Assembly: GCA_963932465.1 (NCBI GenBank)
Contig: OZ010792.1
Coordinates: forward strand, 282,269,836 to 282,333,835
DNA from: Maratus speciosus
Lineage: Eukaryota > Arthropoda > Arachnida > Araneae > Salticidae
Direction of reading: 5' to 3'
Length of the DNA: 64,000 bases
A model generated the notes under the pieces. It had not been told where the DNA came from and did no database searches. It was given only the letters and a program-made list of their open reading frames with translations. Positions 1-11,886 of the stretch are shown here, piece after piece. Position numbers and translations under genes: made by a program. Numbering within the stretch: position 1 is the first letter of the stretch; every line of letters begins with the position of its first letter.

Positions 1-990
1 GAACTTTTAGAGTAGGACAAGTTTAAAAACGCAAATATATTTAACAAAATACCAAAGTCATTTTTTCCCCAATGTTATTAAAGTAGAATATTTATTTATT
101 TATTTTCATTATTCATAGTTAAATGGCTGTTGTGATTATCAAGTGATGTATATGTAAAATTGCCTATGTGGCAATATATTTTTTTATATTTTCATTTTTT
201 TTTTGGGGGGGGGGGATTTTTGCAATTTTCGTACATCTGATATTTTAAATCTTTTTCCACATTCAACCGAGTATAATAAATATTTTGAACTTTTAGAGTA
301 GGACAAGATTATAAAATATATATATTTATCTATGTACCTTAAAAGCCCTTAATAGCGAACACTTCGGGAACGCGGAATTTGTCCGATAATTGGAGATGTC
401 TACTTTTTTGAGGTAAAAATATACAAATATGTATGTCTGCTGATTAAAAAAGTATTCGTTAAATAGAGGTGTTCGTTATTCGAGAATGTTCATTAACCTC
501 CACAACGGATACTCCCGAATATCGGACATCTCAATTTAGACAACTATAATGCAGGGTTGCGTTTTTTGCAAAAGTACTTCTTGATTAAAGGAAGGGCAAA
601 CTGGGAAGTGCCCCGTCCCCCTACGACTGTAGTGCCCCCAAATTTGATGTGCAATATTTGTAAAGCTTATATTTTAAATCTGTTTCGAAATTGTACTGAT
701 TATAATCAATATTTTGAACTTTTAAAGTAAAATAAGGTTAAAAACAAAATAAATTTTAAAAAATCTAATATTTAGATAAATATTTTTTGTTTTTTAATCT
801 TGTTCTACTCCTGAAGTTCAAGATATTGATTATAATCAGTACAATGTCGTAAAAGATTTAAATTATCAACGTAACGAAAATTGTATACCAAAACTGAGAG
901 CACCAAAAAAATCAGGCTGTATTGGGGGGGGAGGGGGGAGGGGCAGGACCACAGCCAAATATTTTTCCAGGATTCAACGTGGTCAAACAT
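1..990. repeat. Degenerate dispersed repeat block with direct and inverted copies
   Basis: A block containing GAACTTTTAGAGTAGGACAA occurs at the window start and again near 288, and a diverged form lies near 715. The preceding sequence, about 220-310, is echoed at about 645-745. An inverted echo with a TTGATTATAATCAGTAC-type core lies at about 795-870. G-rich runs sit at about 203-216 and 925-943. No coding sequence is recognisable. This is probably part of a larger, partly tandem repeat cut by the window edge. Confidence 0.5.
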
Positions 991-1011
991 GGCTACGTAT
1001 GATGCTTACAA

Positions 1012-1150
1012 AAAAATGGATGCGATTCAGACGTTTGAAGTGTCTGAAATTCAGACGCAAAAAGTGTCTGAAAAAATTCAGACATTTTAAAATGTCTGAA
1101 AATTGAACACTCCATTTCAGACACTTAAGTGTCTGAATTTCAGACATTTT
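1012..1150. repeat. Cluster of CAGACA-type short palindromes
   Basis: The motif TCTGAA/TTCAGA recurs about every 15-20 bp. Two perfect 22 bp palindromes are present, one at 1078-1099 (centre TTTTAAAA) and one at 1116-1137 (centre ACTTAAGT). No gene is associated with them. The function is unknown. Confidence 0.6.
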
Positions 1151-1357
1151 AATTTAGAGTGCTTTAGTGCGCAGTTTTGCTTGTATGCAAACAACAGTGT
1201 TTTGAATTTAATAGATTTTTTTTATTCGTATATACCCAATTCACACCAGAAAATTAAAATAGCAATATTTACTTTAATTAATAAGAGTCATTCTGTATTT
1301 AATTAAAGCGAAATAAACCATTGAAACTTTCTGGTGTAAAGTCAGATTTGCTGAACT

Positions 1358-1395
1358 ACGTAATTTTTAGAACGTATACGTTCTAAAAATTACGT
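1358..1395. repeat. Perfect 38 bp palindrome
   Basis: The sequence from ACGTAATTTTTAGAACGTA through its exact reverse complement is a perfect inverted repeat with no spacer, centred on GTATAC. It is too short to be a mobile element by itself. It may be the fused end of one, or a fixed cruciform. Confidence 0.8.
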
Positions 1396-2612
1396 TCTAT
1401 CATGAGAATAAAAGGGTTAAAGGTAATAAAATAAATAATTATATAAAATAAGGTATTTTGAGACATAATTATTAAAATATTTACTAATTTGCAATATTTT
1501 AGCGTAAAACAGTCACACGACAGTAGTTTTTACTTGTATTGCAGATGTGCAACAGAAGAAAAGATTGACGTATTATATAAAAAATGTATCTCTAAGTTTT
1601 TTTCTCCTGTGTAATAAACTTTTCAGAGGATCATATATATTTTTTTCGAAACAAAATAAAAAATCGCGCATTCAAGGGTTAAGCGGGTATTTCAAAAATC
1701 TTTCACTTGTGAAATTTCTCAGCTGATTTAAGTCAATCTTGTATATTTCTTCATGCTAATTTAAATGTCTCTTTTCAACAGACTTCAGGTAATAAGTATA
1801 TTAGGTAACGAGTAATCGCGCTTCAAAGCTTTCAGGCTAACATGGGATTTCCCGATCGGGGAGTTTCAGTGCAGCGAAGCCTCAAGGTGCCCAGAATCCT
1901 TCATTATACACACCAGTACTTTTTTATTGTAATGTATACCTTACTTAATCAGAGCATTTTTGCGATTCAATTACAGAAAATTTTCTGCTTTGAAAAACCG
2001 GTGGTAAAAGATTAAAAATTAAGAACAATGCCCTCGTCGCGAAGGGGATTGAAAAAAAAAATAATAATAATTGAAGAAGAGGAAGTCCAGGAATTATGTC
2101 CATTATGTGGGCCTGGTAGAGATGATTTTATTTAAGTTGAAAATTTTCACTATTATCTATGTTTAAAAAAGTTGTAAATCTTTAAAGCTGTTTTTCTCGA
2201 AACTCTGTTTCACAAATCAGTACCACGTAGAACTCGAGATTGGATCGACCAATTTGGTTAAAATTTTCCTTCTTTTCTAGCATATATTCTTCTTTTATAT
2301 TATCTTTTCTATTTTGCAGTTTCTCACGGACGTGTTTTTCAATATTCGAATTATAAATATATTTTTGCGCGATTGAAACCCGAAAATGTTTGTCTAAAAT
2401 CGACAACTTAGCCGTCAAGTTCTTTAGGATCGACTAATTGTGATAAACCCATCCGAGAAGGACTACTAAATAACGCAAATTTTAAGGTTTTTTTTTTTTT
2501 TTAGTTTCTGTTACAGATAAGCAGATTCCGAGAATCATCTGGTACCTCTGAACGTTTCACTTTTTGTACATCCCGGTATCAGAGGCTGCTAAAGAATCAG
2601 TTTTCAACTAAT

Positions 2613-2652
<40 letters not shown>

Positions 2653-2776
2653 AAGATATGCTCTTTCATTTTTAAAAAAACCCGTCATTATTATTGTGTA
2701 ATTGCGCTCAAAAAGAAATCGCAAGAAAGGTGGAAAAATCTTAGTTCATCTTAAAAAGAAAAGTTGTAACTTGCCT

Positions 2777-3525
2777 GGGGGTAGGATATCTTTGAACACG
2801 TCGGAAAAGTAAAAAATATCAGTATGTTCCAAGCTTCAAAACTTGTGTATTAAGTCAGAAATAAAAATCAAACTTCATTTAAATATGAAGCTCATATTTA
2901 AATGTATATCTAAATATATATATATACTTGTAATTTCATAAATAAATATTGAAATGATAAGTTTACAAATATATGATAATAAGAGAAAATAAATCTTGCG
3001 CGCATGATAAAATCTGAAAATATACATATAAAGAGGAAATTTTGATGAAAGTAAATACATAGGAGTGTTACCTTTATGCTAAAACCAGAATATTTGTAAA
3101 AAATATTGTCTAAATTAAAAAAATAACAAAAAATTAAAATTTTTTACTTAAAAAAAATATTTTCTAAGTACCAAAAAAAAAAAAATAAAAAAATAAAAAT
3201 AAAATAAAATAAAATAAAATGTTACCTTTTTCTGGTTTTAAGTTGTAAAAAATACAGAAATGAATATGTGGTTAAAATTTCTTTTGGTTGCCATGCATAG
3301 TTTTTTAGTAACTCTGCGCGCAGTATCAAAATTCATTGTTTTGAATAAACGTAACGCAAAGTTTGATTATACGTAGACTTAATATGTAGTCTTAACAAAA
3401 CTGCCACAATTAGTAAACTAATGGGAATTTTTTAATGCTGTTTCTTGTTCAGAAATTATTTCAGAATCAAAATATGTATTAAAAAAAATTCGAAAATTTT
3501 GACGGTTTAAAGGTATCCTACCCCC
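2777..3525. mobile_element. Non-autonomous TIR element, GGGGGTAGGAT ends
   Basis: The left end GGGGGTAGGATATCTTTGAA and the reverse complement of the right end, GGGGGTAGGATACCTTTAAA, form terminal inverted repeats of about 25 bp, each followed by a GTC. The interior of about 700 bp is AT-rich and has no transposase. A shorter inner inverted pair, GTTACCTTTATGC and AATGTTACCTTTTTCTGG, is also visible. No clear target duplication was found. The superfamily is not assigned. Confidence 0.55.
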
Positions 3526-5120
3526 TTAATAACATTTAGAAATTATTTCGATATTAATTTTTTCTGTTTTGCAGTAATTCTGTAAAAATACGTCAGACAG
3601 AACAAGAGGGCAGGCAGGGGCAGAGGCGCCAACTTATACGGCCCGTGGTGCGCGAGTCCATCCAATAACTTGATCTCTCCGCCCGCCCAACTTCAATTCG
3701 TTTAATTCGTACAACATTTAATGCATGTACTTTAAATTAAAGTGATACCGAATATAAAATGAAATGAGTTTTAAATTAAATGAATGAAATATTTGTAAGT
3801 TAAATAATATGAGTGCAATACGACCAAGAGAATATTGAAAATTTATCGTCTGTGCTCGAGCGACGAGATAAACGAAATGACGAGATAACCGAAAAAAAAA
3901 ATGACTTGCATATTTTATTTATAATTAAATTCTATACATATTCTAGACATTCATAAACGTTGTATTCTCATGGGGAATGCAATCGTGTATATCATATTTT
4001 ATAACTTTAGCACATCAATAATTGAGTAAAAAAAGAGACTACAAAATTCTATCTTTACATATTAACTACTTACTAAGTTTTTCCTTACATAAAAAAATAA
4101 TTAAAATCGAGCTTATTTAAATCAGCAACATTTAATAATATATATTAAATAATATTTTATCTTTTTTTACAAAAAAAAAAAAAAAAAAAAATCACGTAAC
4201 TAACTTGTTTTACTCTTTGGAAAAGGAAAGAGATGAATTCTACCAAAAAAAGAATTTTCTTACAATTTCGAAAACCTATCATAAATAAATTAAATAATCA
4301 CTAATAAAAATTAATAGAATATTCTATATTGCCATAATATAAATACTACAAACAAATGAAAACACGACGTTTGCGCTTGTGCAGTTATTTCATAGATGTA
4401 CCATTAATAAGTTATCCACAAAGAAGGAAACAGTTAGGTATACACTTTATAGTTCAACCGCATCCGCTACGTGGCGTGTGACCTTGATTGATGTCACTTT
4501 CCCTTTAATCTAGCGGTTAACTCTCCCATTTAAGATAGGATGGTTACTTTGCATCCTACTTTGAGAAAAATAAAAAATGTTTTGGTTTTAAAGCACTTGA
4601 AAATTAAAATGGAACATAGCATTAATACAGATCTGAAATTGATGCAAAATCTGTTCAGTTTTAAAAATATCGACAGACTTATTAAAAAAAAAAAAAAAAG
4701 TGAAGAAGAAGAAGAAGCACTTAATGACTATAACTTTAGCTCAAATTAAAGCAAAAATAAAGGAAAAATAACTTTCTCGCTCAGTTGTAAAAATTGAATT
4801 TGTATAATACTTTTTACTTTCCATAAAGTTCCTTAAAATTGTATGATGTTTGCTCTTAGAATCTTAAATCAAAGCAACCCAGAAAACTATACTATTTATG
4901 CAGTCACACGTTATATTTTCCCATATCTTCATAGCGTTATAAAGGAAAATGTGTTTATGCATAAATTTTGAAAATAAACCTACAAAAATTAGATCCTCTA
5001 GAGATAAAAGCATAGGAAACATTCAATTAGTGACATGAAAAATTGTAGTACGATTAGCTGACTGATTTTAAAAAGAAAATTATCAATAACACATACTGGA
5101 AAATTTCACCATAAAATATA
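3526..5120. other. AT-rich spacer, no gene recognised
   Basis: No coding region is supported. A GC-rich patch at about 3610-3690 (CAGAGGCGCCAACTTATACG) resembles an hAT-type end without a visible partner. The ACGAGATAAACGAAATGACG stretch at 3865-3895 recalls the ends of the short TIR element at 32655-32940. A poly-A run lies at 4170-4191. Confidence 0.4.
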
Positions 5121-5121
5121 A

Positions 5122-5320
5122 TAAATAAAGATAAAATCTTGCTTAATGGTACACAAAACACGAACTTTAATAAGCTAAAAGTTAATTTCTACGTTTCGAG
5201 CTGTTTCTACAGCCGTCTTCAGGAAAATATGATGGTAAATAAGGCTCAAAGCTCAGAGACGAAAGATCAGAAGACGAAATTGTTTTGTGTACCATTAAGC
5301 AAGATTTTGTCTTTATTTAT
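5122..5320. mobile_element. Short inverted-repeat element carrying a hammerhead-like motif
   Basis: Arms of about 38 bp (5122-5160 and 5282-5320) sharing CTTGCTTAATGGTACACAAA are nearly perfect reverse complements and enclose about 120 bp. The enclosed minus strand carries a hammerhead-ribozyme-like motif at 5190-5222. Inverted terminal blocks with hammerheads are a known feature of Penelope-like elements, so this is probably a terminal block or non-autonomous derivative of one. That assignment is inference. Confidence 0.5.
5190..5222 (-). ncRNA. Hammerhead ribozyme-like motif (PLE type)
   Basis: Reading the minus strand, CTGAAGA (an allowed CUGANGA core) is followed by a helix II hairpin in which GGCTGT pairs with ACAGCT through one wobble across an AGAA loop. 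Then comes CGAAACGTA, which has a GUA cleavage triplet. The base pair next to the core is C-C, which weakens it. Helix III is minimal, as in the short-stem hammerheads of Penelope-like elements that act as dimers. Activity is not shown. Confidence 0.5.
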
Positions 5321-5592
5321 TAGAAAATTATCAATTTACAGCAGACGCCCCCCTTACACAGTCGAAAAGTAAAATTTCTTTATCTCCGAAAATAATACTA
5401 GAAATGAGCTATATAAGCACATGGCCATATTTTCGCCCACGTTGATTCTTTTATTATTAAAATTAATTGATGTCATAATTCTTAAATCTTCTGAACATGA
5501 ATTTATTAACAATTATTTTAATTAAAAATATATTTCCGAATAAAGAAAAATCCCTGATTGCGTTTGGGTTCATTGAACGTATACCTCATTAA

Positions 5593-5799
5593 CCCCTTAA
5601 CGGTCGCATTAAATTACGGTTTAAAAATTCAAATTGCTTATTGACAACACTTTTTTGAAAAAGAAATATTCAGCGCATTTAATGACAGGTAAAATGATTA
5701 TAATAAATCCAATTACACGATTTTATAGCACTGGTGGGAATCAAACAATCTGAATAAAAGATACAGCCCGTGAATATCACGGGAGCGAGAGTTAAGGGG
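5593..5799. mobile_element. piggyBac-like MITE, about 207 bp
   Basis: The element is flanked by TTAA at 5589-5592 and 5800-5803. It has ends CCCCTTAACGGTCGC and GCGAGAGTTAAGGGG, which are near-perfect inverted repeats. TTAA target duplication with CCCT-type ends is the piggyBac signature. There is no coding capacity. Confidence 0.75.
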
Positions 5800-5959
5800 T
5801 TAAAGAAGAAATATACCATATGGATGTTAATTTTTTTTTTTTTTTTCGAAAATTGAAATCAAGTTTGTCACATAGTTTTATGATTATCATCCTCAAACTT
5901 TGAATATTTCAAGCTCTATAAAGATATAAGTACATAAATGTACATAAACTATGCATATA

Positions 5960-7010
5960 CAGAGTGTCCTAAAATGGACTGACTATTTTTAAAATTCAAT
6001 AACTTGCAAATGGTAACAACTATTAAACAAGTTCTTGCAGGAAAGTAATGTACCATGTCAAGAGATTTTTTTACTGTGATTCTCTGTTTTAGTTCCAAAT
6101 AGCAAGCATAGATGACGCTGCAAGGAATTGGCGTTCAATAAACAGCCAAAACCGAAATCACTCAGCATTGATGCGAACGAAGAAGGTTAAACATATGGAG
6201 TGGATTTCATTCGACTTTGCAATTGTGCGCTTACAGCCCGATTCTAAAATCAGTCATATTTATCCTCTTTTATTTCCATAAAAGCTGATTGATTTCGGTT
6301 TTGGCACTCGATCGAGCGCCTATTGCTTGTAGCGTCATTTACCTCTGCTATTTGGAACTTAGAATCGCAGTAAAAAACTCCAGACATCTTACTTAACCCT
6401 TAAATGCCTGATTTTTCAAAAATCATTGCAATAATGTTTTTCGGCTTTCATTTTTTAAATAAATATAGGAAAAATATTTTAAAAAATCATATTTTGTTTT
6501 AAGTATGGTTTACGGCTAAAAAACAGTTTGTTACTAATCGGCAATACAGGTCTTTAATAGAAAAAATAATTTTCCTTGATAAAATTGTATAATATTAAAC
6601 ACACAAGAATTTTAGGAACTATAATAAGAAATAAATTTTACTTGCTCACTGCAGAACAAAATAGGGTATTTCGCAAGCTTCCAAACAAAACAAAAAGAAC
6701 AAATAGCAACAATTGAAAAAATAATTCTATCTTTATTCTTAAATAGCACAAGTGTTGCCATCTACATGTTGAAAATTGATTTAATACTATTTTCAGACTG
6801 TATTTTATTGGCAACATTAGGCATTATAGCTTCAATATTATTCTAATAGTATTTTAGAGCCTAAATTGGGTATGTTGCCGAAAAGCAACACCCGGCATTT
6901 AAGGGTTAAACCTCATGCAATAATTTTTTTAATAGCTGTATTTGCAAGTTTATTGAATTTTAAAATAAAATTGAATTTTAAAATAAAGCAGTCCATTTTA
7001 GGACACCCGG
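5960..7010. mobile_element. Tc1/mariner-like foldback element interrupted by a MITE
   Basis: TA duplications (5958-5959 and 7011-7012) flank ends CAGAGTGTCCTAAAATGGAC and, reversed, CCGGGTGTCCTAAAATGGAC. The arms continue inward. The left arm through about 6160 matches the reverse complement of about 6290-6392 joined to 6910-7010, so the element was a long hairpin. The right arm is broken by the piggyBac-like MITE at 6397-6905, which shows the order of insertion. There is no transposase. Confidence 0.75.
6397..6905. mobile_element. piggyBac-like MITE nested in a foldback arm
   Basis: TTAA occurs on both sides (6393-6396 and 6906-6909). The ends CCCTTAAATGCC and GGCATTTAAGGG are inverted repeats. 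It is about 509 bp long and non-coding. Removing it restores a continuous right arm of the surrounding element, which supports the boundaries independently. Confidence 0.8.
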
Positions 7011-7649
7011 TATAAGCATATATATGTATCCGTGCGTGTGTTTCTCTGCTACTTGTATCCAAGGAACTGAAATACAAATCACGAGATACAGGCACTGAAA
7101 TACTTGAATACAGAACTCAAAAACGGGTATTGTTCTTTCAAGAATGAAAGTTGGTATTTATGTATACATCCGTTTACGACAAAAATAAATAAATAAAATA
7201 AAATAAAAACTTTTATAGAAAATGAAAGCGTACATTTTTTAATCTTGCATCAAATAAAATTAAAATCATAGTTACCGTACGTTTTTTTTCTCGACCGTAT
7301 TTAAGTTATTTACGCAAAAGAACTATATATTCTCAATTTCATGCGCTAAAAAGAATTAATTGTGATAAAAGCTTCTAAATCTCAAAAATATATTGGTTTG
7401 TGAGGTTTTTACAGATAAAGACCGCTCATCGGAATCGTGGGTAACTCAGAAGAGGCTATTGTATATTTTCTCTTGAGCTTATACTATATTTTTATAAATT
7501 AAGAAACATTTGTCTTTTTTTACAGTGTGTATATTATAACTGCGTGTATTTTGAACATTATCAACATTTTCTTGCGCTTTCGTTCAAATATATGAACATA
7601 GTAAATATTATTAAAATAGCAATTAAAGCCTTTGTGCAGGAATATTAAA

Positions 7650-7870
7650 GTAGTAAACCAACGTTAAATATCACAAATAATGCATGAAAAGCAGCAAACA
7701 ACTGTTTCGAATCTACAGCGAGATTCTACTTCTGTGCAAGATAGGGGAAAAGGAATAGCGTGCTAGAAAAAGCAAGGCTGAGCAAATTCAATCTCGCTGT
7801 AGATTCGAAACAGCTGTTTGCTGCTTTTCATGCATTATTTGTGCATTTTAAACGTTGGTTTACTGCTTTT
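7650..7870. repeat. Inverted repeat, arms about 75 bp
   Basis: The arms 7650-7725 and 7790-7870 pair almost perfectly (core ATGCATGAAAAGCAGCAAAC) across a spacer of about 65 bp. This is probably a small foldback transposable element. No target duplication could be fixed. Confidence 0.7.
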
Positions 7871-9116
7871 TTAATAGTAAATATTAGTCCAAAATATAGG
7901 TGAAGTTTGTGTAATCACGATCATTATTAAATAATATAAATCTATAAAAGGCAGCAAAATATTTAAAATCTGAATCTGCGCCATACGAATAAAATTTACT
8001 TTGAAAAATAAAAATCTGTAAGATGCATAAAAAAATATTCCATATAATTTAATTTTCCGTTAATTGATTATAAATTTCACACTGTCACTTTTTATCCGTT
8101 TTTTCTCCAATTTCATATCTTGTATTGCATTTCTGTGTACGCTAATTTCCATTCGCATGAAACGTTACTTTTTTGGGGATATCACGTTTTGTATTTGTAA
8201 CTTTAATTTTACTCCAACATACTTACAGAGCAAATATGCAATGCTACATTATATAATAAAACAAATACCTGCTAAAATATATACATAAAGAACAAAATCT
8301 CTATTTTAACATTCTTATTGTGATGAAAACAAATGACACTTAAGCAACAACAAAATATTAAAAAGATAAAGGGAAAAATGCGGCGAAATAATGCAATATT
8401 CTGCTAAAAAAACGAGAATTTCGTGGTTTAAAAACTAGATCTACTTTTTAAACAATATACTGAAGCATAAAAAATGTTGTTTCGATTTTACATACATCGT
8501 TAGGCCCACCTGCTTGTCTTGTGGTTAGGACGTTGGCAACTAGACAAAAGATGCTCGTGTGCAAACAATGACCGTAGCAATCATAAAAAAACAAACCAAT
8601 TTTACATCTGTTTTCCAAGTTTAACCATTTTTAATACTATTAAAGATTTGTAATTGATTCTAAATGTTTTATGCAAGTTTGTTTTTGTGTGTTTAACTAT
8701 TTCTAACATTCGTGTATTACATAAACCAAAAAAAAAAATTGTGAAAGTACATGTACCGGAAAAATCGCAGAGTAAAACTTTAACAGAAAATATAAGTTTT
8801 TTTTTTAAATCATATTTCCTAATTTTGAGCGTTAAAAATATTTTATTATAGCAGCTTCACAGTCAGTTGGGACATCTTAGTGGTTTGGTGCATAATTAAT
8901 TCGCATGTAATTGAAATCTTATTGCTTATTTGAAAGAATACTTTGCGATTTATCACTTGCTAACTGAAAAATACCTTGAAATTATTATTTTTTAATTTAT
9001 AATTAATTCCTAAAAATATTTAATTGATTATAGTATTGTTATTGAAATGATTATAGTTTTCGCATATGAGGAAGTCAGTGAAAAATATATAGCAAAAATC
9101 CATTTTTATACAGCGT
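7871..9116. other. AT-rich spacer without recognisable gene
   Basis: Only short random open frames are present. A weak tRNA-like box A, CTTGTGGTTAGGACGTTGGC, lies near 8517 without a convincing box B. Nothing else was recognised. Confidence 0.4.
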
Positions 9117-10554
9117 GTCCACTCTCAACGGTGTCCAATAGCTAACTCTTAAACCGTTAAGCATAGGGATGTAGTTCTAATTGCAAAAATATTTTAAATG
9201 AGATAAAGAAGTATTTTCAAAGCGATTTAGGTCAATAGAAAAATTTCTTAAAAAATTACGAAATTTAAATTTTTATATTGTTTTCCGGTTTTAAAGGTTT
9301 TATTTAGCAAAAATATCCTACTAACAAGAGAACCCACTTTTGGTGCTCGCACCTAGTATTACCTGGTGCATTTTAAAGTTCTATATTATGAAGTTTGAGA
9401 ATCGTTACAATTTTTCTGTTAAAATAATATTTCTTGATTTTACGGCAGCATAACTTTCTGAAAATGCAATTTTCGAGACCGCTTATCGAACTATTAACAT
9501 TGAAGTTTTTTAAAGAAAAGCATTTAAAAACAAAAATCTATATAAATAAAAATGTAAATGTTCGTTTGTTCAAAATCTCTAATCTCCGAAACTTCTTCAC
9601 CGATTGCTTTGAAATTCAGGAGTTGAGTTGCATTCGAATACGAAAGTGTTGTTATATACTTATTATGAACCTCGCTCCCCCCCACCAGTGGGCGCTTTTT
9701 CAATTTTTTCCAAAACCCATCATGTGATATATCATTAGAAAGCCCTTGGACTACTGTTTCATATTACGTGCCTCGCATCTCGCTCCCCTCACTTTCCCCT
9801 CGTGGGGACACATTTCTATATAAATAAAAATATTAATGTTCGCATGGACAAAATCTTAAACCTCCGAAAGTTCTTCACAGATTGCTTTGAAATTCACGGA
9901 TTGCGTTGCATTCAAATACGCGCTTATTTTTATATGCCTATCAAGAACCTCGCTCCTCCCTCCTCCGATTTCCTCGCCACCACCAGAGGGCGGTTTTTAA
10001 ATTTTGTCAAACATACGTCATGTGACATATCATTAGAAAGCCCTTTGACTACTCTTTCATATTATGCACCTACCATCCCCTCATCCCACTTTCCCCCCGT
10101 GAGAGCACATTTCTATGTAAAAAAATGTGTATGTTCGTTTGTACAAAATCTTAAACCTCCGAAAGTTCTTCACCGATTTCGTTGAAATTCACCGATTGCG
10201 TTGCATTTGAATGTGCGCGTGTTTTTATATTACTGTTATGAACCTCGCATCCCCCTCCCCCAATTTAATCCCCCCGGGGCACTTTTTTAATATTTTCGAC
10301 ACCCACTATGTGGTATATCATTAGAAAGCCCATTGACCACTCTTTCATATTATGCATCTCTCCTCCCTATGCCCTCCGAAGGGACACATTACTGAAGTAT
10401 TTCGTCAGTATTTTTATGATATTTGTTTTTTTCTTTATTTTTTCAGTTCGTGTTTTTTCTTTTTCGCCCACAGGCTATTAAAGCCTGAGAGCTAATGTGC
10501 CCGTAGGTTCTGTATGTACGTATGTATGTAACGCGATAACTCTTGATAGAAGTA

Positions 10555-11265
10555 TCCGATTTGCTTCAAATTTTGTAAATAGATTCATTCTGATAAGGCG
10601 CTTTCCTGATTAGTTTTGGGAGTTCATTGGTTAAGTATAAAAGAGGAACGGGGCGTTAATCCTCCCTTAATTTTGATAAATGAGTTTTTCATGCAGAATT
10701 TTCCGATTTGCTTCACATTTTGTAAATACGTTCATTCTGTTAAGGCGCTTCCCTGATTAGTTTTGGGAGTTCATTGGTTAAGCATAAAAGGGGCAACGGG
10801 GGGCAAATCTTCCCTTAATTTAGATGGTTTTTCATGCAGAATTATCTGATTTGCTTCACATTTTGTAAATAGGTTCGTTCTGATAAAATGCTTCCCTGAT
10901 TAGTTTTGGTGTTTTGTTGGTTATGCAAAGGGGAACGGGGAGCTAATCCCCCTCCTTAATTTAGATAACTTGATTTTTCATGTAGAATTATTCGATTTGC
11001 TTTACATTTTGCGAATAGTTTCTGCCTGATAAGGTCTTCCCTGATTTGTTTTGGGGGTTGATTGATTAATTATAAACAGGCGAAAGAGGGCTATTCCCCC
11101 CCCCCCCCTCCTTAATTCAGATTAATGGGTTTTTCATGCAGAATTATCCGATTTGCTTCAAATTTGGTATACCGGTTTATTCTGATAAGGCGTTTCCCTG
11201 ATTATATTTGGAGGTTCATTGGTTAAGTATAAAGGGGGGAAACTAGGGGTAATTTATTTTTCAAT
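10555..11265 (+). repeat. Five-unit tandem array, about 145 bp period
   Basis: Units begin with TCCGATTTGCTTCAAATTTT-like sequence at 10555, 10702, 10845, 10991 and 11147. Each contains TTCATTCTGATAAGGCGCTT, a CCTGATTAGTTTTGG block and a G/C-rich tract. A leader at 10470-10540 (ATTAAAGCCTGAGAGCTAAT then GTACGTATGTATG) precedes the array. The same array with the same leader recurs inverted at 57540-58275. Confidence 0.8.
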
Positions 11266-11446
11266 GGGCATTATTCTTTGAAATAAGAGTATAATATACA
11301 ATTAGCGTGAATAGTCTGTGAGCTCAATGCCATAAGTTTAACTCGGCACATATCTTTTTAATTCACTCGATCTGCAAGGGATGCTACCGCTCGTACTGCA
11401 ATTGGCAATCAGCCTGCCAATTATGATGTTGCGAAATATTCAAAAG

Positions 11447-11808
11447 CCAAAACTTTGCAACGGCACGCGGCTTGCAGTAAAAAAATAATGAGCAACTTCG
11501 TAAAAGCAACAATCTTGACAAGACCTTTCAAAGGTGAAGATGTCTTCCTTCCTCGCATTCCTTTGACTTCAATGGATGCGCAATTTCAATTTAAGAGATT
11601 GCAATTACCTATTTGATTGGCGTTTGTAATCTCCATCAACAAAGCTTAGGGCCAAGCTTTAAAATTCTGCGGTTTAGATCTAGCCATGAATTGCTTCTCA
11701 CACAGGCAATTATATGTTTCGAGTTCTAGAATCGGTAAATCAGACAATCTCTATATCTGCACAGACAATGTAATAACAAAAAATATTATATACCCACAAG
11801 TATTGTGA
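11447..11808 (+). pseudogene. Helitron Pif1-like helicase C-terminal remnant
   Basis: Translation recovers the conserved order of the Helitron helicase end: CNGTRL, then KGEDVFLPRIPLT, FQFKRLQLP, LAFVISINKA, GQALKFCGLDL, HRQLYVSSSRIG and finally NIIYPQVL with a natural stop at 11806. In active Helitrons this is the C-terminus of the Rep-helicase protein that drives rolling-circle transposition. Three lesions are seen: a frameshift in an A-run near 11481, a TGA just before LAFV and a TAG after SINKA. Both stops are explained by single C-to-T changes. Only about the last 120 codons remain and the Rep domain is absent. The reading frame ends about 90 bp before the Helitron 3' terminus, as expected. 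Confidence 0.85.
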
Positions 11809-11886
11809 AATTAAACATATTAGAAACGTGCACTTTCTCTTTTCTTTCTTTTCCATTTAGCCAGACTGAGCCACAGCAACGCGTGG

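Noticed and set aside
8505..8590. Possible tRNA-derived SINE (GTCTTGTGGTTAGGACGTTGGC)
   Set aside because: Only a box-A-like segment is convincing. No box B at the right distance.
9434..10185. Open frames of 97 and 127 codons with similar peptides
   Set aside because: They are translations of tandem repeat units in the Helitron 5' half. The repeats are not codon-like, and the frames share DNA-level, not protein-level, conservation.
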